Source: Angomonas deanei (taxonomy: Eukaryota; Euglenozoa; Kinetoplastea; Trypanosomatida; Trypanosomatidae). Taken from it: a DNA stretch of 64,000 nt. The position numbers and the translations under genes are program-made. Each line of letters starts with the position of its first letter. Position 1 is the stretch's first letter. A model generated the notes under the pieces. The model saw nothing but the letters and a program-made list of their open reading frames with translations. It did not search any database and was not told where the DNA came from. The stretch spans positions 124,001-188,000 of the forward strand of contig LR877172.1 in NCBI GenBank assembly GCA_903995115.1, in the 5' to 3' direction. Positions 45,432-54,267 of this stretch are shown piece by piece.

Positions 45432-45866
45432 TTAGGCCTTGTTGGTCTTGCGAGCGGGCTTGGCACCCTTCTGCGCGGGCTTGGCGCCGGCGGGCTTCGC
45501 GGCAGCAGCAGGCTTGGCACCCTTCTGGTTCTTGTTGTTCTTCTTGTTCTTGTCCCCGCCCTTCGCGTTCTTCCCCTTCGTCGTCTTGGCCTTCTTGGGC
45601 TTCGCAGCCTTGATGTGGATGATGCCACGCTCAATCGCGAGGTGGTTGATCGCGTGGTCGCTCTCGCCCTGGGAGCGGAGGTAGCCGGTGATGCAGAAGG
45701 TCGTCGTCGTGCCGTCGATGGTGCCGTCGGCGCTCACGTTGGCAATCGCGATCTGAACCGCGGAGTGGTCGAAGCTGTTGATGAGCGTGTTGGTGGCATT
45801 GCACTTGCGGGGGATCATGAGATCCACGTTCACGCCCTCCTCGTTAAAGGTACCGATGGTGGCCAT
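45432..45866 (-). CDS. RPS21: Ribosomal protein eS21, array copy 2
   Basis: 144 residues from the ATG at 45866, same protein as the neighbouring copies including the Lys/Ala/Pro extension. Only scattered silent differences are visible (e.g. GCA for GCG in the AKPKK region). The spacer on its 5' side is almost the same as the one between copies 2 and 3, so both downstream copies probably share one trans-splice signal and UTR design. Confidence 0.97.
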   Translation of the reverse strand: MATIGTFNEEGVNVDLMIPRKCNATNTLINSFDHSAVQIAIANVSADGTIDGTTTTFCITGYLRSQGESDHAINHLAIERGIIHIKAAKPKKAKTTKGKNAKGGDKNKKNNKNQKGAKPAAAAKPAGAKPAQKGAKPARKTNKA

Positions 45867-46123
45867 TGGAGATAAGAAAAGGGGTTAATATTTATTTGTA
45901 ATAAAAGCGTTCACACCTGTGTTTGTTTGTTTTTATAAAAAAAGAAAAAAAAAAGGAAGAGAAAGAAATGTGAAGGAGTGTGAATTATGAAAAGAGCATT
46001 CACTGTCGACAACGAGAACCAAAAACAAAAAGACGGAAATAAGTAAAAAGGATTAAACAAAACAAAAGAAAATAAAAATTGAAGAAGATTCTCATCTCAC
46101 CTCGGACTCTTTTTTATTATTAT

Positions 46124-46558
46124 TTAGGCCTTGTTGGTCTTGCGAGCGGGCTTGGCACCCTTCTGCGCGGGCTTGGCGCCGGCGGGCTTCGCGGCAGCAG
46201 CAGGCTTGGCACCCTTCTGGTTCTTGTTGTTCTTCTTGTTCTTGTCCCCGCCCTTCGCGTTCTTCCCCTTCGTCGTCTTGGCCTTCTTGGGCTTCGCGGC
46301 CTTGATGTGGATGATGCCACGCTCAATCGCGAGGTGGTTGATCGCGTGGTCGCTCTCGCCCTGGGAGCGGAGGTAGCCGGTGATGCAGAAGGTCGTCGTC
46401 GTGCCGTCGATGGTGCCGTCGGCGCTCACGTTGGCAATCGCGATCTGAACCGCGGAGTGGTCGAAGCTGTTGATGAGCGTGTTGGTGGCATTGCACTTGC
46501 GGGGGATCATGAGATCCACGTTCACGCCCTCCTCGTTAAAGGTACCGATGGTGGCCAT
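46124..46558 (-). CDS. RPS21: Ribosomal protein eS21, array copy 1 (5'-most)
   Basis: 144 residues from the ATG at 46558, identical in protein to copies 2 and 3. The frame is open upstream to 46855, but that part is low-complexity Lys/Phe sequence encoded by the polypyrimidine region, and an AG site lies 20 bases before the ATG; the short start is correct. Its 5' flank differs from those of the other copies, so its mRNA leader should be distinct. Confidence 0.97.
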   Translation of the reverse strand: MATIGTFNEEGVNVDLMIPRKCNATNTLINSFDHSAVQIAIANVSADGTIDGTTTTFCITGYLRSQGESDHAINHLAIERGIIHIKAAKPKKAKTTKGKNAKGGDKNKKNNKNQKGAKPAAAAKPAGAKPAQKGAKPARKTNKA

Positions 46559-46577
46559 TGGAGATAAGAAAATTGAT

Positions 46578-46615
46578 CTAAAAAAAGAAAAAAGAGAGAA
46601 AAAGAAGAAAGCAGT
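46578..46615 (-). promoter_or_regulatory. Probable trans-splice acceptor of eS21 copy 1
   Basis: A long pyrimidine tract (TTCTTCTTTTTCTCTC and T runs) ends in AG at 46578-46579, 20 bases upstream of the ATG. Confidence 0.6.
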
Positions 46616-46851
46616 AAGTATCACGAGACATTTAAAGAACAACACAACAATCTTTCTTTTTGTTTTTGTACGAAAGAAAAAGAAGAAGAATTCTGCAATC
46701 GTATTGGAGCAATAAAAGTAATATAACACGCGTTTTTTTTTTTTTTTTTTTTTTTGCATCACGTCTTGTACGATCCGTGATATCACAAAAAAAAAAAAAA
46801 AAGTCTCTCTCACTAAATTTTTATTTGTTTTTTTTTTTTGTTGTTGTTGTT

Positions 46852-47388
46852 TCACTTTTTGAGCTGATCCAACTGCCGAAGAAGGTCATCCATATCAAGG
46901 TCCGCGGGCGGTGGTGCCTCCGTCCCTGCCGGTAAATACCGATTATTATTCTGATTGCCATAACCGCCGCTCGTCTGCGGCAGACTGTCGCTGTTCATGG
47001 GTATACCGACGACCGCACTTCCATTAGTATTATTATTTTTGTTATCCCCGGTTTGGTAGAGTGGGGGCGGCAGCGCGGCACTGGCAGGGCCACCGCCGCC
47101 GGTTACGGTCGCCTTGTCAATTAAACCCGACTCCCGCGCCACCTGCAGCAACAAGGACACTCTTTCCTGATAGACACTTATTTTAGATTTCACCTGAAAT
47201 AAAAAAAACTTGCGCTGCGCTTCGTCCGGTATCTGCCGGGCCACCTCCGTCGCAGTCGACATGACCAGCTCGATAGCGGTGAGATAGAAACGACTGGCCG
47301 AGAGCGGATTTCCATCCTCTCTTTCCTCCTCCCGAGCCTGCTCCATGAGCTGCGCCGCGTACTGCAGGTTTTGTACACCACTTGACAT
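46852..47388 (-). CDS. MIT-domain protein with a C-terminal MIM1-like motif
   Basis: 178 residues from the ATG at 47388. Residues 1 to about 85 form a three-helix MIT-like domain (LQYAAQLMEQAREEE, ASRFYLTAIELVMSTATEVA, RKFFLFQVKSKISVYQERVS), the ESCRT-III-binding module of Vps4, LIP5 and related proteins. A Gly/Pro/Asn-rich linker follows. The last residues, DLDMDDLLRQLDQLKK, resemble the MIM1 helix that ESCRT-III subunits use to bind MIT domains. Having both in one small protein would allow self-binding or bridging in endosomal sorting or membrane scission. The MIM1 call rests on spacing of Asp, Leu and Lys only. Its 5' flank is a copy of the surface-array spacer. Confidence 0.75.
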   Translation of the reverse strand: MSSGVQNLQYAAQLMEQAREEEREDGNPLSASRFYLTAIELVMSTATEVARQIPDEAQRKFFLFQVKSKISVYQERVSLLLQVARESGLIDKATVTGGGGPASAALPPPLYQTGDNKNNNTNGSAVVGIPMNSDSLPQTSGGYGNQNNNRYLPAGTEAPPPADLDMDDLLRQLDQLKK

Positions 47389-47454
47389 TAAACTTTCAAT
47401 GAAATCTTTTTTTCTTTTTTTTACTTTTTTGGTGGAAATATAATTGTACAGGTA

Positions 47455-48218
47455 AGGAGAGTGAGAGAGAGAAGGAAAGTCGGTGGAGAGAGGTGAACCG
47501 CTACAAAAAGGAAAGAAAGAAAGATAGAAGGGGTTCGCATTCCCTGACGGAGAGATTTCATAAAATATCTTATCACTTCATTTTTGATGGTGTTCTCTTT
47601 ATTAATGTTTTTTCTCTTTTTCTCATTTGTGCGGAAAAAGGGAAACAAAAATAAAGGGGAAACAACTTTTTTGTTTTTTTACGCGGTTAATGATATGTGT
47701 TTTTAATATTTTTCCGCGCTGTTTAGCTTATCTTGAACACTGTTTACCTTGTTCTGAGTATTTTATATCAGCTCAGCTTAAAAGAGAAAAGAAAATCAAG
47801 AAAAATACAAATTAAAAAAGGGTATTTTGAAGACTTCTCCCCGGCGCACATTATTTTCTACTGTTGGCCGCTCCGGTCTCGCATACCAATGAAAAATGGA
47901 AAATGAAAAAAAAAGGGAAACAACGTTTTAGTTTTCTACGCTGATAATGATATGTTATGTTTTCTTTTTTTGTTTTTTGTTTTTGATTTCTTTTTTTTTT
48001 TTTGCGTGTTTTTTGTTTTTTAGTTTATTTTGCTTTTTGGGGTATATTTTGATTTTTATTATTATATTTTTTTATCCGTTATTTCATTATCAGTTCAGCT
48101 TTAAAAATAAAAAAAAAGGTGAGAGGTATAATAGAGAAATCGAAGCAAGGCGTGTATTCATGGATACAAACATGCCTCTCCGAACTGTAACAAAAAAAAA
48201 AAAAAATCCTCACGGTAC
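47455..48218 (-). repeat. Surface-array spacer copy at the array edge
   Basis: About 760 bp nearly identical to 49636-50399 and 51817-52589, the spacers between surface-protein genes, including the pyrimidine tract and acceptor-like AG. The similarity stops about 70 bases upstream of the MIT-gene ATG, so the MIT gene sits where another array copy would begin. Confidence 0.85.
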
Positions 48219-49595
48219 TTACATCATCGCCGCGAGCACCGCAGCGGCCAGCGAAGCGACGAGCGCGGTGGCCGTGGCACCAGACAGGGCGGCGGCATCC
48301 TTCGCCTTGCAGGCGCCATCGACGAGGTCGTGGGAGCCATCGCACGCAGTGCACTTCTTCTCGTCGGCATCGCACTCGGTGCAGCCGTCCTTATCCACAA
48401 CACACACCTCCGGGGTGGGGGTCTTGTCCTTGCAGGTGCCGTCGCCGGCGGACTCGTGGGTATCGGGGTCGCATGTATCGCACTTGGGGTCCGTTCCGGT
48501 GATCGAACCGGCATTGCAGGCGGTGCACCCAGGAAACTTCTCCGCGCACGCCGTGCAGGTGCCCACTTCCTGGTCTTGCTCCTTCACCAGAACAAAGTTC
48601 TCGGAGCACTTCGAACAAGTCTTCTCAGCTTCCGAGCATACGGCGCAGTTCGGGTTAGCGGTCGCCGCAGCATCGGCGCAACCCGTGGGGTCGGGGGTCT
48701 TTTCCTTGCAGGCACCATCGTTGTCGGGATCGGCCTCGTGGGTATCGTCGCACTGGCCGCACTTGGCAGTCTCCGTTCCGTCGGCCGACCCGGCATTGCA
48801 GGTGGTGCATCCAGCAACCGCGGCAGAGCACGCTTGGCAGGTGCCCACTTCCAGGCCGTCTTCCTTCACCAGAACAAAGTTCTCGGAGCACTTCGAACAA
48901 GTCTTCTCAGCTTCCGAGCATACGGCGCAGTTCGGGTTAGCGGTCGCCGCAGCATCGGCGCAACCCGTGGGGTCGGGGGTCTTTTCCTTGCAGGCACCAT
49001 CGTTGTCGGGATCGGCCTCGTGGGTATCGTCGCACTGGCCGCACTTGGCAGTCTCCGTTCCGTCGGCCGACCCGGCATTGCAGGTGGTGCATCCAGCAAC
49101 CGCGGCAGAGCACGCTTGGCAGGTGCCCACTTCCAGGCCGTCTTCCTTCACCAGAACAAAGTTCTCGGAGCACTTCGAACAAGTCTTCTCAGCTTCCGAG
49201 CATACGGCGCAGTTCGGGTTAGCGGTCGCCGCAGCATCGGCGCAACCCGTGGGGTCGGGGGTCTTTTCCTTGCAGGCACCATCGTTGTCGGGATCGGCCT
49301 CGTGGGTATCGTCGCACTGGCCGCACTTGGCAGTCTCCGTTCCGTCGGCCGACCCGGCATTGCAGGTGGTGCACCCAGCAACCGCGGCAGAGCACGCTTG
49401 GCAGGTGCCCACTTCCTGGTCTTGCTCCTTCACCAGAACAAAGTTCTCGGAGCACTTCGAACAAGTCTTCTCAGCTTCCGAGCATACGGCGCAGTTCGGG
49501 TTAGCGGTCGCCGCAGCATCGGCGCACTGCGCCTTCACGTAGAGGGTGGTGGCGGTGGCGAGGAGACCTCCGGTGACGACAGTACGGCGCATCAT
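48219..49595 (-). CDS. Cysteine-rich CxxC-repeat surface protein 1, probable GPI anchor
   Basis: 458 residues from the first of two ATGs (49595, 49592), downstream of pyrimidine tracts with AG sites. Signal peptide: MMRRTVVTGGLLATATTLYVKA. The body has three full 94-residue modules, each with 12 Cys including CAVC, CSKC, CQAC, CTTC and CGQC, then a variant module (CTACAEKFPGC, PKCDTCDPDTHE) and a short final CTEC/CTAC unit. The C-terminus, KDAAALSGATATALVASLAAA then VLAAMM, has small residues followed by a hydrophobic tail without charged end, typical of a GPI-anchor signal. The design recalls Giardia VSPs and furin-like repeats, but there is no CRGKA tail. Likely displayed on the cell surface; ligand or immune role unknown. 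GC-rich codons. Confidence 0.93.
   Translation of the reverse strand: MMRRTVVTGGLLATATTLYVKAQCADAAATANPNCAVCSEAEKTCSKCSENFVLVKEQDQEVGTCQACSAAVAGCTTCNAGSADGTETAKCGQCDDTHEADPDNDGACKEKTPDPTGCADAAATANPNCAVCSEAEKTCSKCSENFVLVKEDGLEVGTCQACSAAVAGCTTCNAGSADGTETAKCGQCDDTHEADPDNDGACKEKTPDPTGCADAAATANPNCAVCSEAEKTCSKCSENFVLVKEDGLEVGTCQACSAAVAGCTTCNAGSADGTETAKCGQCDDTHEADPDNDGACKEKTPDPTGCADAAATANPNCAVCSEAEKTCSKCSENFVLVKEQDQEVGTCTACAEKFPGCTACNAGSITGTDPKCDTCDPDTHESAGDGTCKDKTPTPEVCVVDKDGCTECDADEKKCTACDGSHDLVDGACKAKDAAALSGATATALVASLAAAVLAAMM
48584..49547 (-). repeat. 282-bp coding repeats in surface gene 1
   Basis: Full modules repeat with a strict 282-bp period (94 codons) and are nearly identical at the DNA level. 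The same repeats occur in surface genes 2 and 3. Confidence 0.92.
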
Positions 49596-50399
49596 GGGAG
49601 AAAGAGGATAGAGAAAGATAGAAGAGCGAAAGAACTTTAACAAACAGAGAGAGAGAAGGAAAGTCGATGGAGAGAGGTGAACCGCTACAAAAAGGAAAGA
49701 AAGAAACATAGAAGGGGTTCGCATTCCCTGACGGAGAGATTTCATAAAATATCTTATCACTTCATTTTTGATGGTGTTCTCTTTATTAATGTTTTTTCTC
49801 TTTTTCTCATTTGTGCGGAAAAAGGGAAACAAAAATAAAGGGGAAACAACTTTTTTGTTTTTTTACGCGGTTAATGATATGTGTTTTTAATATTTTTCCG
49901 CGCTGTTTAGCTTATCTTGAACACTGTTTACCTTGTTCTGAGTATTTTATATCAGCTCAGCTTAAAAAGAAAAGAAAATCAAGAAAAATACAAATTAAAA
50001 AAGGGTATTTTGAAGACTTCTCCCCGGCACACAATATTTTCTACTGTTGGCCGCTCCAGTCTCGCATACCAATAAAAAAAGGAAAATGAAAAAAAAAAGC
50101 GAAACAACGTTTTAGTTTTCTACGCTGATAATGATATGTTATGTTTTCTTTTTTTGTTTTTGTTTTTGATTTTTTTTTTTTGCGTGTTTTTTGTTTTTTA
50201 GTTTATTTTGCTTTTTGGGGTATATTTTGATTTTTATTATTATATTTTTTTATCCGTTATTTCATTATCAGTTCAGCTTTAAAAAAAAAAAAAAAAAAGG
50301 TGAGAGGTATAATAGAGAAATCGAAGCAAGGCGTGTATTCATGGATACAAACATGCCTCTCCGAACTGTAACAAAAAAAAAAAAAAATCCTCACGGTAC
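49596..50399 (-). repeat. Array spacer between surface genes 1 and 2
   Basis: About 800 bp, near identical to the spacer at 51777-52589. Unit length from stop to stop is 2181 bp here and 2190 bp for the next. No gene is supported inside it; short plus-strand reading frames are repeated by virtue of the duplication. Confidence 0.9.
49685..49706 (-). promoter_or_regulatory. Probable trans-splice acceptor in surface-array spacer
   Basis: Minus-strand tract TTTCTTTCTTTCCTTTTTGT followed by AG at 49685-49686, about 90 bases before the ATGs. A second AG lies closer, after CTCTCTCTGTTTGTTAA near 49636. The same arrangement is present before each array gene and in the edge copy. Confidence 0.55.
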
Positions 50400-51776
50400 T
50401 TACATCATCGCCGCAAGCACCGCAGCGGCCAGCGAAGCGACGAGCGCGGTGGCCGTGGCACCAGACAGGGCGGCGGCATCCTTCGCCTTGCAGGCGCCAT
50501 CGACGAGGTCGTGGGAGCCATCGCACGCAGTGCACTTCTTCTCGTCGGCATCGCACTCGGTGCAGCCGTCCTTATCCACAACACACACCTCCGGGGTGGG
50601 GGTCTTGTCCTTGCAGGTGCCGTCGCCGGCGGACTCGTGGGTATCGGGGTCGCATGTATCGCACTTGGGGTCCGTTCCGGTGATCGAACCGGCATTGCAG
50701 GCGGTGCACCCAGGAAACTTCTCCGCGCACGCCGTGCAGGTGCCCACTTCCTGGTCTTGCTCCTTCACCAGAACAAAGTTCTCGGAGCACTTCGAACAAG
50801 TCTTCTCAGCTTCCGAGCATACGGCGCAGTTCGGGTTAGCGGTCGCCGCAGCATCGGCGCAACCCGTGGGGTCGGGGGTCTTTTCCTTGCAGGCACCATC
50901 GTTGTCGGGATCGGCCTCGTGGGTATCGTCGCATGTATCGCACTTGGCAGTCTCCGTTCCATCGGCCGACCCGGCATTGCAGGTGGTGCATCCAGCAACC
51001 GCGGCAGAGCACGCTTGGCAGGTGCCCACTTCCAGGCCGTCTTCCTTCACCAGAACAAAGTTCTCGGAGCACTTCGAACAAGTCTTCTCAGCTTCCGAGC
51101 ATACGGCGCAGTTCGGGTTAGCGGTCGCCGCAGCATCGGCGCAACCCGTGGGGTCGGGGGTCTTTTCCTTGCAGGCACCATCGTTGTCGGGATCGGCCTC
51201 GTGGGTATCGTCGCACTGGCCGCACTTGGCAGTCTCCGTTCCGTCGGCCGACCCGGCATTGCAGGTGGTGCACCCAGCAACCGCGGCAGAGCACGCTTGG
51301 CAGGTGCCCACTTCCAGGCCGTCTTCCTTCACCAGAACAAAGTTCTCGGAGCACTTCGAACAAGTCTTCTCAGCTTCCGAGCATACGGCGCAGTTCGGGT
51401 TAGCGGTCGCCGCAGCATCGACACAACCCGTGGGGTCGGGGGTCTTTTCCTTGCAGGCACCATCGTTGTCGGGATCGGCCTCGTGGGTATCGTCGCACTG
51501 GCCGCACTTGGCAGTCTCCGTTCCATCGGCCGACCCGGCATTGCAGGTGGTGCACCCAGCAACCGCGGCAGAGCACGCTTGGCAGGTGCCCACTTCCTGG
51601 TCTTGCTCCTTCACCAGAACAAAGTTCTCGGAGCACTTCGAACAAGTCTTCTCAGCTTCCGAGCATACGGCGCAGTTCGGGTTAGCGGTCGCCGCAGCAT
51701 CGGCGCACTGCGCCTTCACGTAGAGGGTGGTGGCGGTGGCGAGGAGACCTCCGGTGACGACAGTACGGCGCATCAT
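50400..51776 (-). CDS. Cysteine-rich CxxC-repeat surface protein 2, probable GPI anchor
   Basis: 458 residues from the ATG at 51776, a near copy of surface protein 1: same signal peptide, three 94-residue modules, variant module, and GPI-type tail. Informative differences: in one module the CGQC pair is replaced by CDTC (near 50931-50942), the form otherwise found in the variant module, and another module begins CVDAAAT instead of CADAAAT. Such patchy exchanges suggest gene conversion between modules. The flanking spacers match those of gene 1. Confidence 0.93.
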   Translation of the reverse strand: MMRRTVVTGGLLATATTLYVKAQCADAAATANPNCAVCSEAEKTCSKCSENFVLVKEQDQEVGTCQACSAAVAGCTTCNAGSADGTETAKCGQCDDTHEADPDNDGACKEKTPDPTGCVDAAATANPNCAVCSEAEKTCSKCSENFVLVKEDGLEVGTCQACSAAVAGCTTCNAGSADGTETAKCGQCDDTHEADPDNDGACKEKTPDPTGCADAAATANPNCAVCSEAEKTCSKCSENFVLVKEDGLEVGTCQACSAAVAGCTTCNAGSADGTETAKCDTCDDTHEADPDNDGACKEKTPDPTGCADAAATANPNCAVCSEAEKTCSKCSENFVLVKEQDQEVGTCTACAEKFPGCTACNAGSITGTDPKCDTCDPDTHESAGDGTCKDKTPTPEVCVVDKDGCTECDADEKKCTACDGSHDLVDGACKAKDAAALSGATATALVASLAAAVLAAMM

Positions 51777-52589
51777 GGGAGAAAGAGGATAGAGAAAGAT
51801 AGAAGAGCGAAAGAACTTTAACAAACAGAGAGAGAGAAGGAAAGTCGATGGAGAGAGGTGAACCGCTACAAAAAGGAAAGAAAGAAACATAGAAGGGGTT
51901 CGCATTCCCTGACGGAGAGATTTCATAAAATATCTTATCACTTCATTTTTGATGGTGTTCTCTTTATTAATGTTTTTTCTCTTTTTCTCATTTGTGCGGA
52001 AAAAGGGAAACAAAAATAAAGGGGAAACAACTTTTTTGTTTTTTTACGCGGTTAATGATATGTGTTTTTAATATTTTTCCGCGCTGTTTAGCTTATCTTG
52101 AACACTGTTTACCTTGTTCTGAGTATTTTATATCAGCTCAGCTTAAAAAGAAAAGAAAATCAAGAAAAATACAAATTAAAAAAGGGTATTTTGAAGACTT
52201 CTCCCCGGCACACAATATTTTCTACTGTTGGCCGCTCCGGTCTCGCATACCAATAAAAAAAAGGAAAATGAAAAAAAAAAAGCGAAACAACGTTTTAGTT
52301 TTCTACGCTGATAATGATATGTTATGTTTTCTTTTTTTTGTTTTTGTTTTTGATTTTTTTTTTTTTTTTTTTGCGTGTTTTTTGTTTTTTAGTTTATTTT
52401 GCTTTTTGGGGTATATTTTGATTTTTATTATTATATTTTTAATCCGTTATTTCATTATCAGTTCAGCTTTTAAAAAAAAAAAAAAAAGGTGAGAGGTATA
52501 ATAGAGAAATCGAAGCAAGGCGTGTATTCATGGATACAAACATGCCTCTCCGAACTGTAACAAAAAAAAAAAAAAAATCCTCACGGTAC
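51777..52589 (-). repeat. Array spacer between surface genes 2 and 3
   Basis: Near copy of 49596-50399, with length differences mainly in A/T runs. It holds the 5' flank of gene 2 and the 3' flank of gene 3. Confidence 0.9.
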
Positions 52590-53954
52590 TTACATCATCG
52601 CCGCGAGCACCGCAGCGGCCAGCGAAGCGACGAGCGCGGTGGCCGTGGCACCAGACAGGGCGGCGGCATCCTTCGCCTTGCAGGCGCCATCGACGAGGTC
52701 GTGGGAGCCATCGCACGCAGTGCACTTCTTCTCGTCGGCATCGCACTCGGTGCAGCCGTCCTTATCCACAACACACACCTCCGGGGTGGGGGTCTTGTCC
52801 TTGCAGGTGCCGTCGCCGGCGGACTCGTGGGTATCGGGGTCGCATGTATCGCACTTGGGGTCCGTTCCGGTGATCGAACCGGCATTGCAGGCGGTGCACC
52901 CAGGAAACTTCTCCGCGCACGCCGTGCAGGTGCCCACTTCCTGGTCTTGCTCCTTCACCAGAACAAAGTTCTCGGAGCACTTCGAACAAGTCTTCTCAGC
53001 TTCCGAGCATACGGCGCAGTTCGGGTTAGCGGTCGCCGCAGCATCGGCACAACCCGTGGGGTCGGGGGTCTTTTCCTTGCAGGCACCATCGTTGTCGGGA
53101 TCGGCCTCGTGGGTATCGTCGCACTGGCCGCACTTGGCAGTCTCCGTTCCGTCGGCCGACCCGGCATTGCAGGTGGTGCATCCAGCAACCGCGGCAGAGC
53201 ACGCTTGGCAGGTGCCCACTTCCAGGCCGTCTTCCTTCACCAGAACAAAGTTCTCGGAGCACTTCGAACAAGTCTTCTCAGCTTCCGAGCATACGGCGCA
53301 GTTCGGGTTGGCGGTCGCCGCAGCATCGGCACAACCCGTGGGGTCGGGGGTCTTTTCCTTGCAGGCACCATCGTTGTCGGGATCGGCCTCGTGGGTATCG
53401 TCGCACTGGCCGCACTTGGCAGTCTCCGTTCCGTCGGCCGACCCGGCATTGCAGGTGGTGCATCCAGCAACCGCGGCAGAGCACGCTTGGCAGGTGCCCA
53501 CTTCCAGGCCGTCTTCCTTCACCAGAACAAAGTTCTCGGAGCACTTCGAACAAGTCTTCTCAGCTTCCGAGCATACGGCGCAGTTCGGGTTAGCGGTCGC
53601 CGCAGCATCGGCACAACCCGTGGGGTCGGGGGTCTTTTCCTTGCAGGTGCCGTCGCCGGCGGACTCGTGGGTATCGGGGTCGCATGTATCGCACTTGGGG
53701 TCCGTTCCGGTGATCGAACCGGCATTGCAGGCGGTGCACCCAGAAAACTTCTCCGCGCACGCCGTGCAGGTGCCCACTTCCTGACCTTCTTCCTTCACCA
53801 GAACAAAGGTTGCGTCGCACTCCGTGCAAGTCTTCTCAGCTCCAGTGCACACGGCGCAGTTCGGGTTAGCGGTCTTATCGGCACACTCCGCCTTCACGTA
53901 AAGGGTGGTGGCGGTGGCGAGGAGACCTCCGGTGACGACAGTACGGCGCATCAT
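52590..53954 (-). CDS. Cysteine-rich CxxC-repeat surface protein 3, mosaic, probable GPI anchor
   Basis: 454 residues from the ATG at 53954. The first module is of the variant type (CTECDATFVLVKEEG; CTACAEKFSGC; PKCDTCDPDTHE) that genes 1 and 2 carry only last. It is followed by two standard 94-residue modules, another variant module, and the same final unit and GPI-type tail. Thus it has the same parts in a different order. Its 3' flank matches the array spacer, while its 5' spacer toward gene 4 is much shorter. Confidence 0.93.
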   Translation of the reverse strand: MMRRTVVTGGLLATATTLYVKAECADKTANPNCAVCTGAEKTCTECDATFVLVKEEGQEVGTCTACAEKFSGCTACNAGSITGTDPKCDTCDPDTHESAGDGTCKEKTPDPTGCADAAATANPNCAVCSEAEKTCSKCSENFVLVKEDGLEVGTCQACSAAVAGCTTCNAGSADGTETAKCGQCDDTHEADPDNDGACKEKTPDPTGCADAAATANPNCAVCSEAEKTCSKCSENFVLVKEDGLEVGTCQACSAAVAGCTTCNAGSADGTETAKCGQCDDTHEADPDNDGACKEKTPDPTGCADAAATANPNCAVCSEAEKTCSKCSENFVLVKEQDQEVGTCTACAEKFPGCTACNAGSITGTDPKCDTCDPDTHESAGDGTCKDKTPTPEVCVVDKDGCTECDADEKKCTACDGSHDLVDGACKAKDAAALSGATATALVASLAAAVLAAMM

Positions 53955-54267
53955 GAGAGAAAGAGGATAGAGAAAGATAGAAGAGCGAAAGAACTTTAAC
54001 AAACAGAGAGAGAGAGAGAGAAGGAAAGTCGGTGGAGAGAGGTGAACCGCTACAAAAAGGAAAGAAAGAAACATAGAAGGGGTTCGCATTCCCTGACGGA
54101 GAGATTTCATGGTCTACGTTGGACCCTTTTGATTTCATTATCAGTTCAGCTTTAAAAAAAAAAAAAAAGGTGAGAGATACAATATAAAAATCGAAGCAAG
54201 GCCTGTATTCATGGATACAACCGAGCCGCTCCGAACTGTAACAAAAAAAAAAAAATCCTCACGGTAC
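53955..54267 (-). repeat. Shortened array spacer between surface genes 3 and 4
   Basis: Only 313 bp, against about 804-813 bp elsewhere in the array. It matches the other spacers on both sides of a junction near 54110-54135, where the sequence GGTCTACGTTGGACCC replaces the missing middle. This is an internal deletion of about 490 bp or the trace of a recombination. Confidence 0.8.

Larger units (their letters stand above)
44741..46558 (-). repeat. Tandem array of three eS21 genes, unit about 691 bp
   Basis: Stop-to-stop distances are 691 and 692 bp. The two internal spacers (45176-45431 and 45867-46123) are nearly identical to each other, while the flank upstream of 46558 is different. This shows tandem duplication with homogenisation, as is common for abundant kinetoplastid proteins. 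Confidence 0.95.

Noticed and set aside
46124-46855. N-terminally extended eS21 starting near 46855
   Set aside because: The extra part translates the polypyrimidine tract and leader. The other two copies and the AG site fix the start at 46558.
47947-49542. Long plus-strand reading frames across the surface array (e.g. 47947-49542, 50191-51723, 52530-53999)
   Set aside because: They are mirror images of the repeat modules on the minus strand, open only because the GC-rich repeats lack stops in several frames. They have no domain, and they are repeated only because the array is.
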